Shown here in pieces: positions 10,347-21,070 of a DNA stretch of 64,000 bases; the first letter of the stretch is position 1; each line of letters begins with the position of its first letter. The notes under the pieces are model-generated. The model was not told where the DNA came from, made no database searches, and was given only the letters and a program-made list of their open reading frames with translations. The translations under genes were made by a program, and so were the position numbers. The DNA comes from Plotosus lineatus (taxonomy: Eukaryota; Chordata; Actinopteri; Siluriformes; Plotosidae). The stretch is from the NCBI GenBank assembly GCA_024760905.1, contig CM045735.1, forward strand, positions 29,385,249-29,449,248. Reading direction: 5' to 3'.

Positions 10347-11597
10347 CAGTCGGCCCCTACTTACGAAATTAATCCGTTCCAGCGCCTTTTTCATAACACG
10401 TAGGTTTCGTAAGTAGAGGCGCATTTTACATGTAAAACGCCCGATTCGTTCCAAGGCAACCCAAGACTACCCCATAAATCCATTAAAAATGATAAAAGTA
10501 CAACAATTTTGTATTAAATATGCATGAAATATGTGTTTAAATAATAATTTTATTTTACTTTTAACCATTTAAACATTTTATTAACATATTAACCCATTTT
10601 AGTAACATTTATTAATTAAACCTTTATTAACGCACATACACACACACACACACACCGTCTCTCTATCTCTCTCGCTCTCACTCACACACACCACACGCAG
10701 AACGCTGGAGCATTTTAAGATGGGGAATTCAAAGCGCATTCCCTGCTTGACAGATCAGAGGTCCAAACTCAACTTTATCTTGTATCCTTGAGGGATCGGC
10801 GGTCCGGATGAGTCGCGTTTTGCTCACATTTGGCAGAGCGCGCCACATTTATTAAACATGTACTGAACTAAACAAGTTAAGAGAGTAAATTAAAAAACTC
10901 GAAAGAGAGTAAAGAACACCTCCTTTCATCTTAGGCAGTCTCTCTCCTAGCTCTCTCTCACACACACACACACGCACACTGTCTCTCTATCTCTCTCTCT
11001 GTCGCTCTCTCTCCCTCACAAGCACACATACACAAAACTCTCTGGTGTGTTTTGCCGAATGCGGGCTCCGCCCACACGCGGCCCGGAGCTGACGGAGAAA
11101 TTGTATTTAAATGTTTAAATAGACGGGATGTCGTATTTAAAGCGGAATTACAGTATCTGTTTGAAAGATCAGAGGTCCTGATTCAATATTAACTTGCTTC
11201 CTTGCAAGATCGGAGGTCTTGTCTCACGGAGCACTCTGTTTCCATGCTCCTTCTGCTTAAATATCGTGCCGAAATAATCTCCTCCGTCACTGTATTTCCG
11301 CTTTTCAGTATTTTCTGGGTCCATGATGCATAACAAAATATAACCTGCAATGATCTCTCAAAAAGAAGTCACAAGCCAACATTCCTGTTCAACTCTCCTC
11401 TCTCACGCGTGTAACAAACAGGAAGTATGGGCACAGTTCAGCTGCCTCCTGGCCAATGGGAGGCCAATGGGGCGGGATGTTGGGAGACAGCCAATGAGAG
11501 AGCAACTCGCGCATGTGAAATTTTGATTGGTGCGTTTGAATTTTGAATGGCGCATGTGGCGCTTTTCATAGGAGGTTGTTTACATATCCCGAGATAC
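10347..11597 (+). mobile_element. MITE-B (pogo/Tigger-type), long copy lacking its right end
   Basis: It begins CAGTCGGCCCCTACTTACGA then AATTAATCCGTTCC, the same end as the complete copy at 45564-46293. The right half (GCCAATGAGAGAGCAACTCG, TTTTGATTGGTGCGTTTGAA) also matches that copy, but the terminal GGGGGCCGACTG is missing. It is longer than the complete copy (about 1250 versus 730 bp) and includes CT/CA microsatellites at 10630-10690 and 10955-11015. No ORF was recognised. Confidence 0.75.
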
Positions 11598-11674
11598 ATA
11601 TATATGAGTATGTATGTATAAATATGTTTGTGTGTGTGTGTGTGTCTGTATATATGTATGTGTGTGTCTGTATA

Positions 11675-13229
11675 CTAGTCCTTCTCAAAAAATTAGCATA
11701 TTGTGATAAAGTTCATTATTTTCTGTAATGTACTGATAAAATTTAAACTTTCATATATTTTAGATTCATTGTATACCAACTGAAATATTTCAGGTCTTTT
11801 TTTGTTTCAATACTGATGATTTTGGCATACAGCTCATGAAAACCCAAAATCCCAATCTCAAGAAATTAGCATATTTTATCCGATCAATAAAAAAGTGTTT
11901 TCAATACAAAAAAGTCAACCTTCAAATAATTATGTTCAGTTATGCACTCAATACTTGGTCAGGAATCCTTTTGCAGAAATGTCTGCTTCAATGCGGCGTG
12001 GCATGGAGGCAATCAGCCTGTGGCACTGCTGAGGTATTATGGAGGCCCAGGATGCTTCGATAGCGGCCTTAAGCTCATCCACAGTGTTGGGTCTGGTGTC
12101 TCTTAACTTTCTCTTCACAATATCCCACAGATTCTCTATGGGGTTCAAGTCAGGAGAGTTGGCGGGCCAATTGAGCACAGTAATACCATGGTCAGTAAAC
12201 CATTTAGCAGGGGTTTTGGCACTGTGAGCAGGTGCCAGGTCATGTTGAAAAATGAAATCTTCATCTCCATAAAGCTTTTCAGCAGATGGAAGCATAAAGT
12301 GCTCCAAAATCTCCTGATAGCTGGCTGCATTGACCCTGCCCTTGATAAAACACAGTGGACCAACACCAGCAGCTGACATGGCACCCCAGACCATCACTGA
12401 CTGTGGGTACTTGACACTGGACTTCAGGCATTTTGGCATTTCTTTCTACCCAGTCTTTCTCCAGACTCTGGCACCTTGATTTCCGAATGACATGCAAAAT
12501 TTGCTTTCATCCGAAAAAAGTACTTTGGACCACTGAGCAACAGTCCAGTGCTGCTTCTCTGTAGCCCAGGTAAGGCACTTCTGCCACTGTTTCTGGTTCA
12601 AAAGTGGCTTGACCCGGGGAATGCGGCACCTGTAGCCCAGTCCACTGCTTCCACAGGTCCCCCAAGGTCTGGAATCGGCCCTTCTCCACAATCTTCCTCA
12701 GGGTCCGGTCACCTCCTCTGGTTGTGCAGTGTTTTGTGCCACACTTTTTCCTTCCCACAGACGTCCCACTGAGGTGCCTTGATACAGCACTCTGGGAACA
12801 GCCTATTCGCTCAGAGATTTCTTTCTGTGTCTTACTCTCTTGCTTGAGGGTGTCAATGGTGGCCTTCTGGACAGCAGTCAGGTCGGCAGTCTTACCCATG
12901 ATTGTGGTTTTGAGTAATGAACCAGGCTGGGAGGTTTTAAAAGCCTCAGGAATCTTTTGCAGGTGTTTAGAGTTAATTGGTTGATTCAGATGATTAGGTT
13001 AATAGGTCGTTCAGACTACCTTTTCATGATATGCTAATTTTTTGAGAGAGGAATTTTGGGTTTTCATGAGCTGTATGCCAAAATCATCAGTATTAAAACA
13101 ATAAAAGACCTGAAAAATTTCAGTTGGTGTGCAATGAATCTAAAATATATGAAAGTTTATTTTTTTATCAGTACATTACAGAAAATAATGAACTTTATCA
13201 CAATATGCAAATTTTTTGAGAAGGACTAG
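11675..13229 (-). mobile_element. Tc1-A element (Tc1/mariner), full length
   Basis: Terminal inverted repeats CTAGTCCTTCTCAAAAAATT (from 11675) and its complement (to 13229) are flanked by TA at 11673-11674 and 13230-13231. Inverted similarity continues through GATAAAGTTCATTATTTTC and beyond, with a second internal AAAAAATTAGCATAT copy near 11870 and 13035, which is the IR/DR-like arrangement typical of Tc1. Total length is 1555 bp, the normal size. The transposase lies on the minus strand. Confidence 0.95.
11948..12899 (-). pseudogene. Tc1-A transposase, frameshifted
   Basis: The protein starts MGKTADLTAVQKATIDTL at 12899, with a paired-like helix-turn-helix (KEISERIGCSQSAVSRHLSG). It continues into the DDE catalytic domain: first Asp in LFSDESKF, second in FQHDLAPAHSAKT, and Glu in PDLNPIENLWDIVKRK. 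The spacing fits DD34E Tc1 transposases. It ends GFLTKY* at 11948. The reading is split over at least three frames (12899-12507, 12691-12446, 12439-11948), so shifts near 12600 and 12440 inactivate it. A truncated relative lies at 28886-29735. Confidence 0.92.
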
Positions 13230-13231
13230 TA

Positions 13232-13740
13232 TATGTATGTATATCTGTGTATACGTGGATATGTATGTGTATATGTATATATGTATATAATAAATTGTGT
13301 GTGTGTGTGTATATAGGCTAAGCAGTAATCTGTTTTCTCAGGGCACTGCTGTATTTTTTTAAATGTAGTTTTCCCGGAATCACCACTTCAACCTTGATTT
13401 CCCCACATAATCGTTTGTCTGATATAATACAGGGTTTTCCTTTATGAGTGCGAGTTGGAAATCTGATCTTTTTTGTTACACTCGTCCATGATTGATAACA
13501 AATCCCCAAGATTAATTATTTAAAAAAAACCTATCAGGTAATTATGCTCCAATCTGACATGGAATGAATGCAACATGGAGGAAGGTGCAGGTTTTTCTGC
13601 GCAGCTGCGATCTCCACTATCTCAAGCACACATCCGTGTTTTAGCTCTCAGACCAATAGTGCAGGCTGAAATAGTACCTGTCCAACAAGCCAGAGCTGAG
13701 CTCAGACCAGACATGAGCATCTTATGGTGGAATATATCAC
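13232..13740 (+). other. intronic segment with short TG/TA repeats
   Basis: TA/TG-rich to about 13315, then unassigned sequence. A 63-codon minus-strand frame (13318-13509) shows no recognised motif. Confidence 0.4.
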
Positions 13741-13747
13741 TAATAGG

Positions 13748-13850
13748 GGGAGCCGTAGCTGCATGGTTAGAGAAGTGGCTTTGAGACCAAAAGGTTGCTG
13801 GTTCAATTCCTGAATCAGCTGGAAAGGTGTGTGGTGGTGGGGGAGTGAGC
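13748..13850 (+). repeat. tRNA-derived SINE head
   Basis: Box-A-like TGGTTAGAGAAGTGG and box-B-like GGTTCAATTCC are spaced as in a tRNA promoter, with GAGACCAAAAGGTTGC between them. This fits a tRNA-derived fish SINE. The tail is short and ends in GTGGTGGTGGGGGAG. Confidence 0.65.
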
Positions 13851-13860
13851 AGCACGTTCC

Positions 13861-14517
13861 CTTTTATCTTATTTTTAGTTTATTGACGATTTTGATTCAA
13901 CTCTTAAAAGAGCGGTCAATCTCAGACATCTATCAGTAGAAACCCTTTTGGGAGCTCTGCCTAATGGCTGTGTATACATATTTTTAATACATCTGTTTAA
14001 ATACATCGGATTAATATGAATTAATTCAGTACTGAAAATTCCTATGTAAACTTCTATTTAATCTTATCAGTTAAACAAAGTTTTTTTCGTGTTTTTCTTC
14101 ACTATTTTTTTCTTGTCCCTTCATTTATTGTTGTCTCTTTAACGCTTACATTTCTTTGTTTTGGCAACCTTAAACCAGTCAAGCTAATAAAGCACACTGT
14201 AAAACTGAACTGAAAGTCATGCTCATGGTGTTGTGCATTCATGGGTGAAATAAAGTTGCTTAGTTCCCGGACGCCCGCGCGTATCAGACTTGTGATATCT
14301 CTGAGGCAGTTTTGTGGCTTTTACTGTTTGTCATTCTGTTGTGTGATATCAAACCAGTGAAACTTATTTGGTTTTTCAGAACACATTTCGCTGCTAACAT
14401 TTCACAGCAAAGTGCATCAGAATTTTTCATCACACCAATGTTTCTTGTTGCTGTTGTTTAAAGATTTATGTGAACCTCTTTAAGCATCTGCATGATTTCC
14501 TATAAATATACTGTTAC
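13861..14517 (+). other. intronic segment, no recognised feature
   Basis: Single-copy-looking AT-rich DNA up to the TAA duplication that opens the Harbinger element. Confidence 0.4.
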
Positions 14518-14726
14518 TAATGCCAGCCTGACACTAGTACGCATTCATGGTACTACACGGTATGCCAAAGTGAGTTTCTTCGCGGGAATTGTGAGTGCCA
14601 TCAAGGGAACAATGTGGAAACTATGAGCGAGATGAGTGCCATTGAGGGGTATTGCCGACCCAAAAAATGAAATATGTTCATTAATTTTGTCACGCACTCT
14701 TTTGCATACCTTTCCGTCAACTATAA

Positions 14727-15135
14727 GGAAACTGTGAGGAAACAGTGAGGGCACGTGTAAATGCCCACCACGTTACGGTAATCAATGCCGGGCAACAGCG
14801 GCATGAGCCAGAGTCTGATCATGAGACAACCAGACAGCAGGAAGTTGACCATCCAGAAGTCACAGAGACTCTTTCTGCAGGCTCAACCGTTGAATCGGGC
14901 CTTGAAACACTTACCCAAGAGGAAGTTGGCCAAACCCAACAGAAGAAGAGAGTTCGAGTTTCTAAAAAGGACATTCCAGAATATAATTGGACCCAGGAAA
15001 CCAACCTCCTCTTGGGTGACTTTGTGAAGCAGCACCCTCAACTGTATGACAAGAAAGAGCGTGACCGGTTAAATGTTGCCACCAAGGCTAGGCTGTGGGA
15101 AGCTGCTGGACAAGAGTTAACACCCCATGCCACTG
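14727..15135 (+). CDS. Harbinger accessory (MADF-type DNA-binding) protein, first visible exon
   Basis: The frame encodes an acidic leader, a basic KKRVRVSKKD patch, then the start of a MADF/Myb-SANT-like domain (YNWTQETNLLLGDFVKQHPQ, then LYDKKERDRLNVATKARLWE). It ends in CCACTG at a GTATGT donor (phase 1). In PIF/Harbinger elements this protein binds the element ends and helps the nuclease reach the nucleus. No in-frame ATG lies between the stop at 14724 and the domain, so either a start exon lies upstream or a frameshift hides the start; ATG 14785 is in another frame. Downstream of this gap every exon is open and in phase. Confidence 0.75.
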
Positions 15136-15256
15136 GTATGTATCATAAATCTATCATACATAACGTTTCTTCTAAATTCTGGTCAATTGAGTGTACTGTA
15201 CTGTTTGAAGTTTTGTTTAATACTCCTGTAATATTGATTCAACTTCTTTTTTGTAG

Positions 15257-15435
15257 GTGCACAATGCAAGAAACAGTATGAAAACATGCGCACAAGAGTG
15301 GGAGAAATCCTGAAAAAGGAAAATAAAAGTGGATCCGGGCAGCCTGACAGAACAGCAAAAGAACACAACCTTCTGGATGCATGGGGTTCCTTGACCCAGC
15401 ATATTGCCAGAGGTCCTACTTTACCAAGCGAGGAG
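15257..15435 (+). CDS. Harbinger accessory protein, second exon
   Basis: The acceptor TTTTTTGTAG leads into the rest of the MADF domain: AQCKKQYENMRTRVGEILKK, then AKEHNLLDAWGSLTQHIARG. The phase-1 junction with the previous exon restores a glycine. The exon ends CGAGGAG at a GTCAGT donor (phase 0). The C-K-K-x-Y-E-N-M-R-T-R pattern is the family's third helix. Confidence 0.82.
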
Positions 15436-15531
15436 GTCAGTACCAATTAAGTGTGCCTTGTGTGTATATGTAATTGCTTCTGACTCATATACATTTTATG
15501 TATCCTTCTATATGTTATCGTTGTTTTCCAG

Positions 15532-15723
15532 TTCTCACAGCTCCCATCCACATCTGATAACAATGGGGAGCAGTCGTCAACTGCTGGCGAAATTCCTGCG
15601 TTTCCACAAGGTAAAGGCAAGGAACGCCGGCCATCCACCCCATCCACTTTGTATTCACCTGTAGCTGTATCTGTTGACACATTGACCACAGATCGTTCTC
15701 AACTTAGGGACACAGTTTTGCAG
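15532..15723 (+). CDS. Harbinger accessory protein, third exon
   Basis: The acceptor is TTGTTTTCCAG and the donor is TTGCAG before GTGAGA. The 64 codons stay in phase 0 at both ends. They encode a Ser/Thr-rich linker (FSQLPSTSDNNGEQSSTAGE, then STPSTLYSPVAVSVDTLTTD) with no recognised domain. Confidence 0.75.
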
Positions 15724-15822
15724 GTGAGATATTGAAATAGTTAGTTTCTCCAAATTACAGTTTTGTGTACATATTATTTTGTTTTAGACTCAAGTTTATG
15801 TTCTGATACTTGTATGTTTCAG

Positions 15823-16473
15823 ATTTTGACCAAGGCCAACCATGACAACTCTGTTGCTCCTCTCACTGGTCAGGACAAGATTGTACGGGACTTCTGCAGC
15901 CTACTTGAGAATCATATGTGTCGCATTCCTGAGGCTTCATGGCACAGATTCCAGATTGATTGCCTCAACTTGATTCACCGATATCAGGAAGAAGCATCAC
16001 AGCCAACCATGCAACCGCAATTGTGGCCTCCTCTACCAGCCCAACAATGGCATCAATATTCCCAACAGCAACATCATGGGCAACAAACTTGGCATCAACA
16101 ACAACCTTGTCCACAGCAGAATCAACGGCAATACCAACAACCATTACAGCTCCATCCACCACAACATCCTCAGGTACAACAAGGTTGGGCGCCATCATTC
16201 ACTTGGTCAGCAGGACACACCTCAACCACTTCTACCCTACCTACCCCAAGCACTTCCAGGAGCCAAAGTGCACAAGCTGGGACGTCTTCAGGCAGTCAAC
16301 CTATGAACGACCTGTCTGGATCACCACAAATTTTTAGTCCATCTAGTCTCCCGCCCCTGGCTCTCACACCTGGTTCAGCAGAGTCTAGTTTTGAGGGTAA
16401 TGGTCCTTTGGACAAAGAGTATGACCAGCCACTGAACACCCCATGCCCACCTCCCACCCCCGGGAAGGAGTAA
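15823..16473 (+). CDS. Harbinger accessory protein, last exon
   Basis: The acceptor is TGTATGTTTCAG. The first part, DKIVRDFCSLLENHMCRIPE then SWHRFQIDCLNLIHRYQEE, is a BESS-like C-terminal interaction helix. The rest is Gln/Pro/Ser-rich low-complexity sequence ending PCPPPTPGKE* at 16473. AATAAA at about 16473-16478 and at 16577-16582 are candidate poly(A) signals. The four visible exons sum to about 470 codons with no internal stop, unlike the other TE genes in the window. Confidence 0.8.
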   Translation: MLTKANHDNSVAPLTGQDKIVRDFCSLLENHMCRIPEASWHRFQIDCLNLIHRYQEEASQPTMQPQLWPPLPAQQWHQYSQQQHHGQQTWHQQQPCPQQNQRQYQQPLQLHPPQHPQVQQGWAPSFTWSAGHTSTTSTLPTPSTSRSQSAQAGTSSGSQPMNDLSGSPQIFSPSSLPPLALTPGSAESSFEGNGPLDKEYDQPLNTPCPPPTPGKE

Positions 16474-16867
16474 TAAAGCAACCAAAAACTATTCATGTGT
16501 TTACTACCTATGTAACAAAAGTTACATGTTCATGTTCTTGTTCACGATCCTTTCGCATTACATTGTACTTTTGTTAATAAAGGTTTTATGGTTCTTCTCG
16601 ACTTCATTCTAATTTATTGAAAGGGAAGAATGACGTGAAAAACAACTATGGAGCCCAATTATATTGAAAAGATCTTTGATTCAACAGATTGTATTTATGT
16701 TACCAACATTCAACAGGTATTCCAATTGTGCATTCCGGTATGTCACAAACATTTACCAGGCACTACAGTCTTTGTGTATGGTTCACTACAGAACCGGGTT
16801 CTATATCCATCCTATCTTGCCATTCTACTGCGCCGGCAGATGATGAGTAATAGTGTGATAAGTACTC

Positions 16868-17112
16868 TCACAGATTTTTGGCATCTGCATGTAGGTGATG
16901 TCCAGCCAAACGTTGGAGACACTCCAGTAATTCATTCTCTCTCTCTCCATGAACCTGGTATGACCTGATATGTAACTTGATCTTCATAGTCAAAATCTAT
17001 GGTGGCCAATGGGAATCTGTTGAGGATGAGGTTATGAAGAACACAGGCACACATGGTTATGTCATTCAGCTTTTCTGGCCGTTGTAGCATGGTTCGAGAT
17101 AAACATCTGAAC
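16868..17112 (-). pseudogene. HARBI1-like nuclease, C-terminal exon
   Basis: A CCCATTTCAG acceptor (minus strand, ending at 17113) leads into RCLSRTMLQRPEKLNDITMC, then ACVLHNLILNRFPLATIDFD, the conserved C-terminal HNL region of PIF/Harbinger nucleases. It ends HADAKNL* at 16868. The catalytic middle (DDE residues) that should lie upstream is absent, replaced by the LINE at about 17265-19795. The plus-strand ORF at 16648-16968 is a shadow. Confidence 0.78.
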
Positions 17113-18836
17113 CTGAAATGGGAACAGCAATATATATGTCATTTAATTTAAAATAACTGATGCATATAAAACTTAAATTTTTGCAGGGGTTTGACCCAGA
17201 TAATATGAAACATTCAAAATTACGTTGACATAACAAAATCCACATGTCCGTTCCATATTGTGATAGATACCTCCGGGCATCTGCCTGTCAGGGAGCGGCG
17301 CCCCTGCCCTAGAGGAGCCTCGGGGGGGGTGGGGTTTGCACCCCCGCCCTCTTAAAAATGCCAACAAAACACAAACGCTGGAGCCCACTCCGGGGGAGTA
17401 ACCCCGACGCCTACCACAGGAGGCGTCGTTTGTGAGGGTGGGGCAAAGCCTCCAGGACCCCCACTCCATGATAGAGGTGAAATCCTGGAGCAACCAGGTC
17501 GGGCGTGATGGGGTCAGCGACGCGGGCAGTGCAAAGGTGTCGGACACCAGCTGCTTTCGGTTGAATCTGAGGCGGTCGGTCTGGGTCGGCGCATGGAATG
17601 TGACTTCCCTGCGGGACGACTCCCACCTGCCCCTGGTATCAAGGGACCTTAGTCTGCTTTGCATCGGTGTTGCGGCCCTCTCTGAGGGTCTGAGTAGTGG
17701 TACACCTACTACTGGTCTGGCCGAGCCGACGGTCTTCGCACTCAGGTAGTGGCCGTTGCTGATCGATTGGCTCCCTTGGTATTGGAGGTGGTCCCGGTCA
17801 ACGAGCATATTATGCAACAGAGGGTGACTCACACAGTGGGGACGCTCTCTATCGTTGCAGTGTACGCTCCGACCGGGGAGAGTGATCGATCCACGAAGGA
17901 AACCTTCTACGACCAGCTCAACTCGGTGGTGTCGAGGGTTCCGGGAAGGGACATCCTGATCATACTGAGGGACTTCAATGCGACCACTGGCGCTAACCGG
18001 GATGGCTACAAAGCATGTGTCGGTCCTCACAGCTGTGGACGGCGCTATGAAATTGCCTTAATGCTTCTTGACTTCGCAAAAAGTCGGGGCTTAAGGATTG
18101 CTGGCTCATGGTTCCAGAGATCGGATCTGCGACACTGGACTTGGTAGTCCAACGACGGCATCACTAGGAAGGAGATCGACCATGTTCACGTAGGTAGTTG
18201 CTGGCGGCTGGTCCAGAACTGCCGTGTCTTCAGAAGTGCCCAGCTCTTCTTGGGAGATCACGGGCTTCTGGTGGCAACTCTGAAGATCCGATTCAGTTGC
18301 CCTGAAAAAGCCCTGGCTCGTCAAATGCGACTTGACGTAAGCCGACTCGGGGACCCTGATGGCTTCGGAGTTCACCAGTAGGCTTGGGGAATCTCTGGAG
18401 GATCTGGACGCGGGTGCAGGCACAGAGGATCTCTGGGCTGGCTTCAGAGACCGCATCCTGGAGGTGTCCCGTGGCTGCATACCGGGGTCGCCCAGACAAT
18501 CGGGAACGGCCATCTCCCCTGAGACCATCTACATCATTGAGAGAGCGAGACAGGCTCGACTTGATGGCAAAGCTTGACTGGACAGGGACCTGAAGCGCGA
18601 ATCCATCAAGGTGGTGCGAAGAGATCGGGAGGCTGCGGTCCGCGATCTCTGTGAGACGGTTGAGGGCAACTTGAATTCAAGTGACTCTCGCCCGGCTTAC
18701 ATGGCGTTGCAGAGCCTCCGTTCCTCTCAGTCCAAATCGCGATGCCAGACGGTGAAAGCTGCAGACAGTAGTGTCCTTACCGAGGAATCTGAAGTGAGGG
18801 CTCGTTGGGCCGAGTACTTTAAGGAGTTGTATTATG

Positions 18837-18999
18837 TAAAAATATACTGGGAAGGTAACCTGCGATTGACTAGCATCCCATCCAGGGGGAGTTGAACTCC
18901 TGGTCGCTTCACGCTATGGAAACCGGGGATAGGCACCAGCCTGATGAGCCACTAGGCTCGGGTGTAAAAACCCAACAGAGCTTACCATACCTACCTACC
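18837..18999 (-). mobile_element. SINE insertion inside the LINE
   Basis: The segment interrupts a smooth LINE reading frame between EYFKELY and the downstream ADPPAQS. It is flanked by near-identical heptamers TATTATG (18830-18836) and TATCATG (19000-19006). On the minus strand it contains GAGTTCAACTCC, a box-B-like motif, and AGCCTAGTGGCTCATCAGGC, fitting a tRNA-derived SINE. The family name is not known. Confidence 0.7.
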
Positions 19000-19672
19000 T
19001 ATCATGCTGACCCTCCTGCCCAAAGCCTGGCTGTCAGGGATGCTGGAACTTTTGTTGCTGACCCTTCCCCAGGCTGCGACTCGCCAACTCTTGAGGAAAC
19101 TCGGAGGGCGGTGTGGCGCTTGGCGGATGGCAAATCTGCGGGAGTTTGTGGTATTCACGTGGAAATGCTTAAGGCGGGAGGTGAGGCCGTCCTCAGATGG
19201 CTGTTCGCTCTCATGTGCTCCGTGTAGAGAACTGGTGTCATCCCACCTGACTGGAAATGGGGCATCGTTGTCCCGATCTGGAACGGGAAGGGTGATAACC
19301 GAGAATGCAACAGCTACCGGGAGGTTACTCTCCTCTCAGTTCCAGGCAAGGTCTTCGCATGGATTCTACTGGACAGGATCCGACAGCAGCTTCTAGCCAC
19401 CAGCGCCCTGAACAGTCCGGGTTTACACTGAAGAGGTCGCCCATTGACCGCATCCTGGCACTCCGCGTCCTATCTGAGCGCTTGCCGGAGTTTGATAGGG
19501 GGTTCCTTGCCGCCTATATAGACTTTCGTAAGGCGTTCGACTCTGTGGATAGGGAGGCCTTCTGGGGCATACTTCGTCTACGTGGGATCTCGTCAGCTCT
19601 GGTCCGGCTGATATCGTTGCTGTATTCTGGGTCAGAGAGTGCTGTGAGGTGTGGGGGCTCCCCCTCTGACTT

Positions 19673-19728
19673 CTTTTCAGTTGCAACCAGAGTGACACAG
19701 GGGTGTCACTCTGGTTGCACCTGAAAAG
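19673..19728. repeat. 26-bp near-perfect hairpin inside the LINE RT
   Basis: The arm at 19673-19698 pairs with the arm at 19703-19728 with one mismatch and a 4-base AGGG loop. The right arm is an inverted copy of RT coding sequence around the GVTQGC motif. The AGTGACACAGGGGTGT coding stretch then resumes after the hairpin, so the sequence was duplicated in inverse orientation. Confidence 0.9.
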
Positions 19729-19802
19729 AGTGACACAGGGGTGTGTTCTGGCCCCCACTCTCTTCAGTACTGCAATGGTCGTTCAGTGTCATTCAGTGAG
19801 GT

Positions 19803-20339
19803 TCAGATTACCAACACTTCTGGTTTATAGACTGTGATGAGGGCTCTGCATACTTCTGGTATGAACTTGCATATCGTTCTAGCGTCAACACGAAAACTGT
19901 ACTGCAAACTGGCATAAGAATCACCACTAGCTAAGAAGCGTAGGGTGGTCGCAAGCTTCAAACCAACTTCAAGAGGTTGCCTCATAGAGGTAATTTTCTT
20001 CTGCAGCAAAGGGGTTAACCTTTCGACCATTTCATGGAACAATTCTGGTGTTATTCTCAGAAAATTTTTGTAGCCTCTGCGATCTTCTTTATGCAGCTCA
20101 GTCAGTAATTGGTCATAATGGCCAAACTGTTGCCTCCTGGTCAACCATTCCCTCACCCACACTGCTCTGGCTTTTCTCTTCTTTGATCTAGTTGATTTGC
20201 TGGTAGTATCAGGTGTGGATTCTAGCTGCTTACATGTGTCAATGTCATAGTTTTCGATTAGTAATAATGCAGCAGCACCTGCAAGAAAGACACTTTGTTG
20301 ATTTAATGCCATTTTCTCGGCATCTCTAGAGTTCATCAT
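19803..20339 (-). pseudogene. HARBI1-like nuclease, N-terminal exon
   Basis: It starts MMNSRDAEKMALNQQSVF at 20339. The N-terminal helical region of PIF/Harbinger nucleases follows: VREWLTRRQQFGHYDQLLTE, YKNFLRITPELFHEMVERLT and LEVGLKLATTLRFLASGDSY, continuing SLQYSFRVDARTICKF. It is cut after ITVYKPEVLV, next to the LINE. The exon is open for 178 codons, but the catalytic domain is missing between here and the C-terminal exon at 16868-17112. The element therefore cannot make its own nuclease. Confidence 0.85.
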
Positions 20340-20381
20340 CTTGACGACAACAAGAATGAGTGGTGGATGAATCCAGCTACC

Positions 20382-20392
20382 CTATATATATA

Positions 20393-20458
<66 letters not shown>
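20382..20458 (+). repeat. (TA)n/(TG)n/(CA)n microsatellite
   Basis: About 25 TA units between short TG and CA runs, inside the Harbinger right flank just upstream of the nuclease start. Confidence 0.95.
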
Positions 20459-20759
20459 TGTGAGGCGTGACAAGGAGTGTCATAAAAAGGAAGCGCGCTC
20501 ACCTTTTTAGCGACGTTGAGGAACTTGGAGCACCCAGCACAAACAATTCGCAAAAATACCACAATGGTGAGGAATCGAGTGGAACATCGCGGAACATTCT
20601 CAATGGTACGAATGAGCAAGCTATGAGCAAAGCTTATTCCTCTCTGGCACAAACTGTTTGACTGACAGGTAAAATGAACACAAAATCATTCCGCCATGGT
20701 ACGCATGAATGAGTGCCATTGAGGATTTAAAATGTGTACTAGTGTCAGGCTGGCTTAAG

Positions 20760-21019
20760 GCCAGCCTTAAAAATATGTTTGCTGGCGGTAACATGGCTGG
20801 TTGAGCCAAAATTACACATAAAAACCTTGCTTGAGCATTCACAGACGCAAAAAATAAAAAATATACCGGCCGGTTGTGTTGAAAAAACTTGGGGGGGGGG
20901 TAATCTGTATAATCAATGTGTCCCCCTATTATACACTGTCCCAAAAAGTGACCAAAGCGAAATTGGTATCAACCGTCAATCAGTACTGTAACCATGTGGA
21001 GCGTGAATCACAGAGGCTA

Positions 21020-21070
<51 letters not shown>

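Larger units (their letters stand above)
17265..19795 (+). mobile_element. LINE (APE endonuclease + RT) inserted in the Harbinger nuclease, 3'-truncated
   Basis: Frame-broken coding pieces are in order. The AP-endonuclease has VGAWNVTSL (near 17585), IVAVYAPTGESDRSTKETFY and DFNATTGANRDGYK. The inter-domain follows, then reverse transcriptase: GVCGIHVEMLKAGGEAVLRW, SGFTLKRSPIDRILALRVLS, motif A YIDFRKAFDSVDREAFW, and motif B ending VTQGC then VLAPTLF. The sequence stops before the catalytic (Y/F)ADD box, so the 3' half and tail are missing. That is the opposite of normal LINE 5' truncation and points to a later deletion. GC content is higher than in the surroundings. Clade is unresolved. Boundaries are approximate. 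Confidence 0.8.
14521..20755. mobile_element. PIF/Harbinger transposon with nested LINE and SINE
   Basis: Inverted ends GCCAGCCTGACACTAGTAC (14522-14540) and its exact complement (20736-20754) are flanked by TAA (14518-14520 and 20756-20758), the three-base TWA duplication expected for Harbinger. Subterminal GCATTCATGGTAC and GTGCCATTGAGG motifs appear near both ends. It carries the two genes typical of animal Harbinger elements: a MADF/Myb-like accessory gene on plus (about 14727-16473) and a HARBI1-like nuclease on minus, arranged convergently. The nuclease is split by a LINE at about 17265-19795. Confidence 0.93.

Noticed and set aside
10005..10454. 149-codon minus-strand ORF
   Set aside because: It runs through a (TA)n tract, an RTE-derived SINE and a MITE end; no coherent protein.
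13748..13850. Functional tRNA gene
   Set aside because: Box A and box B are present, but no cloverleaf with a proper acceptor stem could be made. It fits a SINE head.
14785..15027. ATG at 14785 as the start of the Harbinger accessory protein
   Set aside because: It is in a different frame from the MADF domain and would need a frameshift; left as unresolved start.
17173..18030. 285-codon minus-strand ORF
   Set aside because: It is antisense to the endonuclease region of the LINE and carries no recognised motif.
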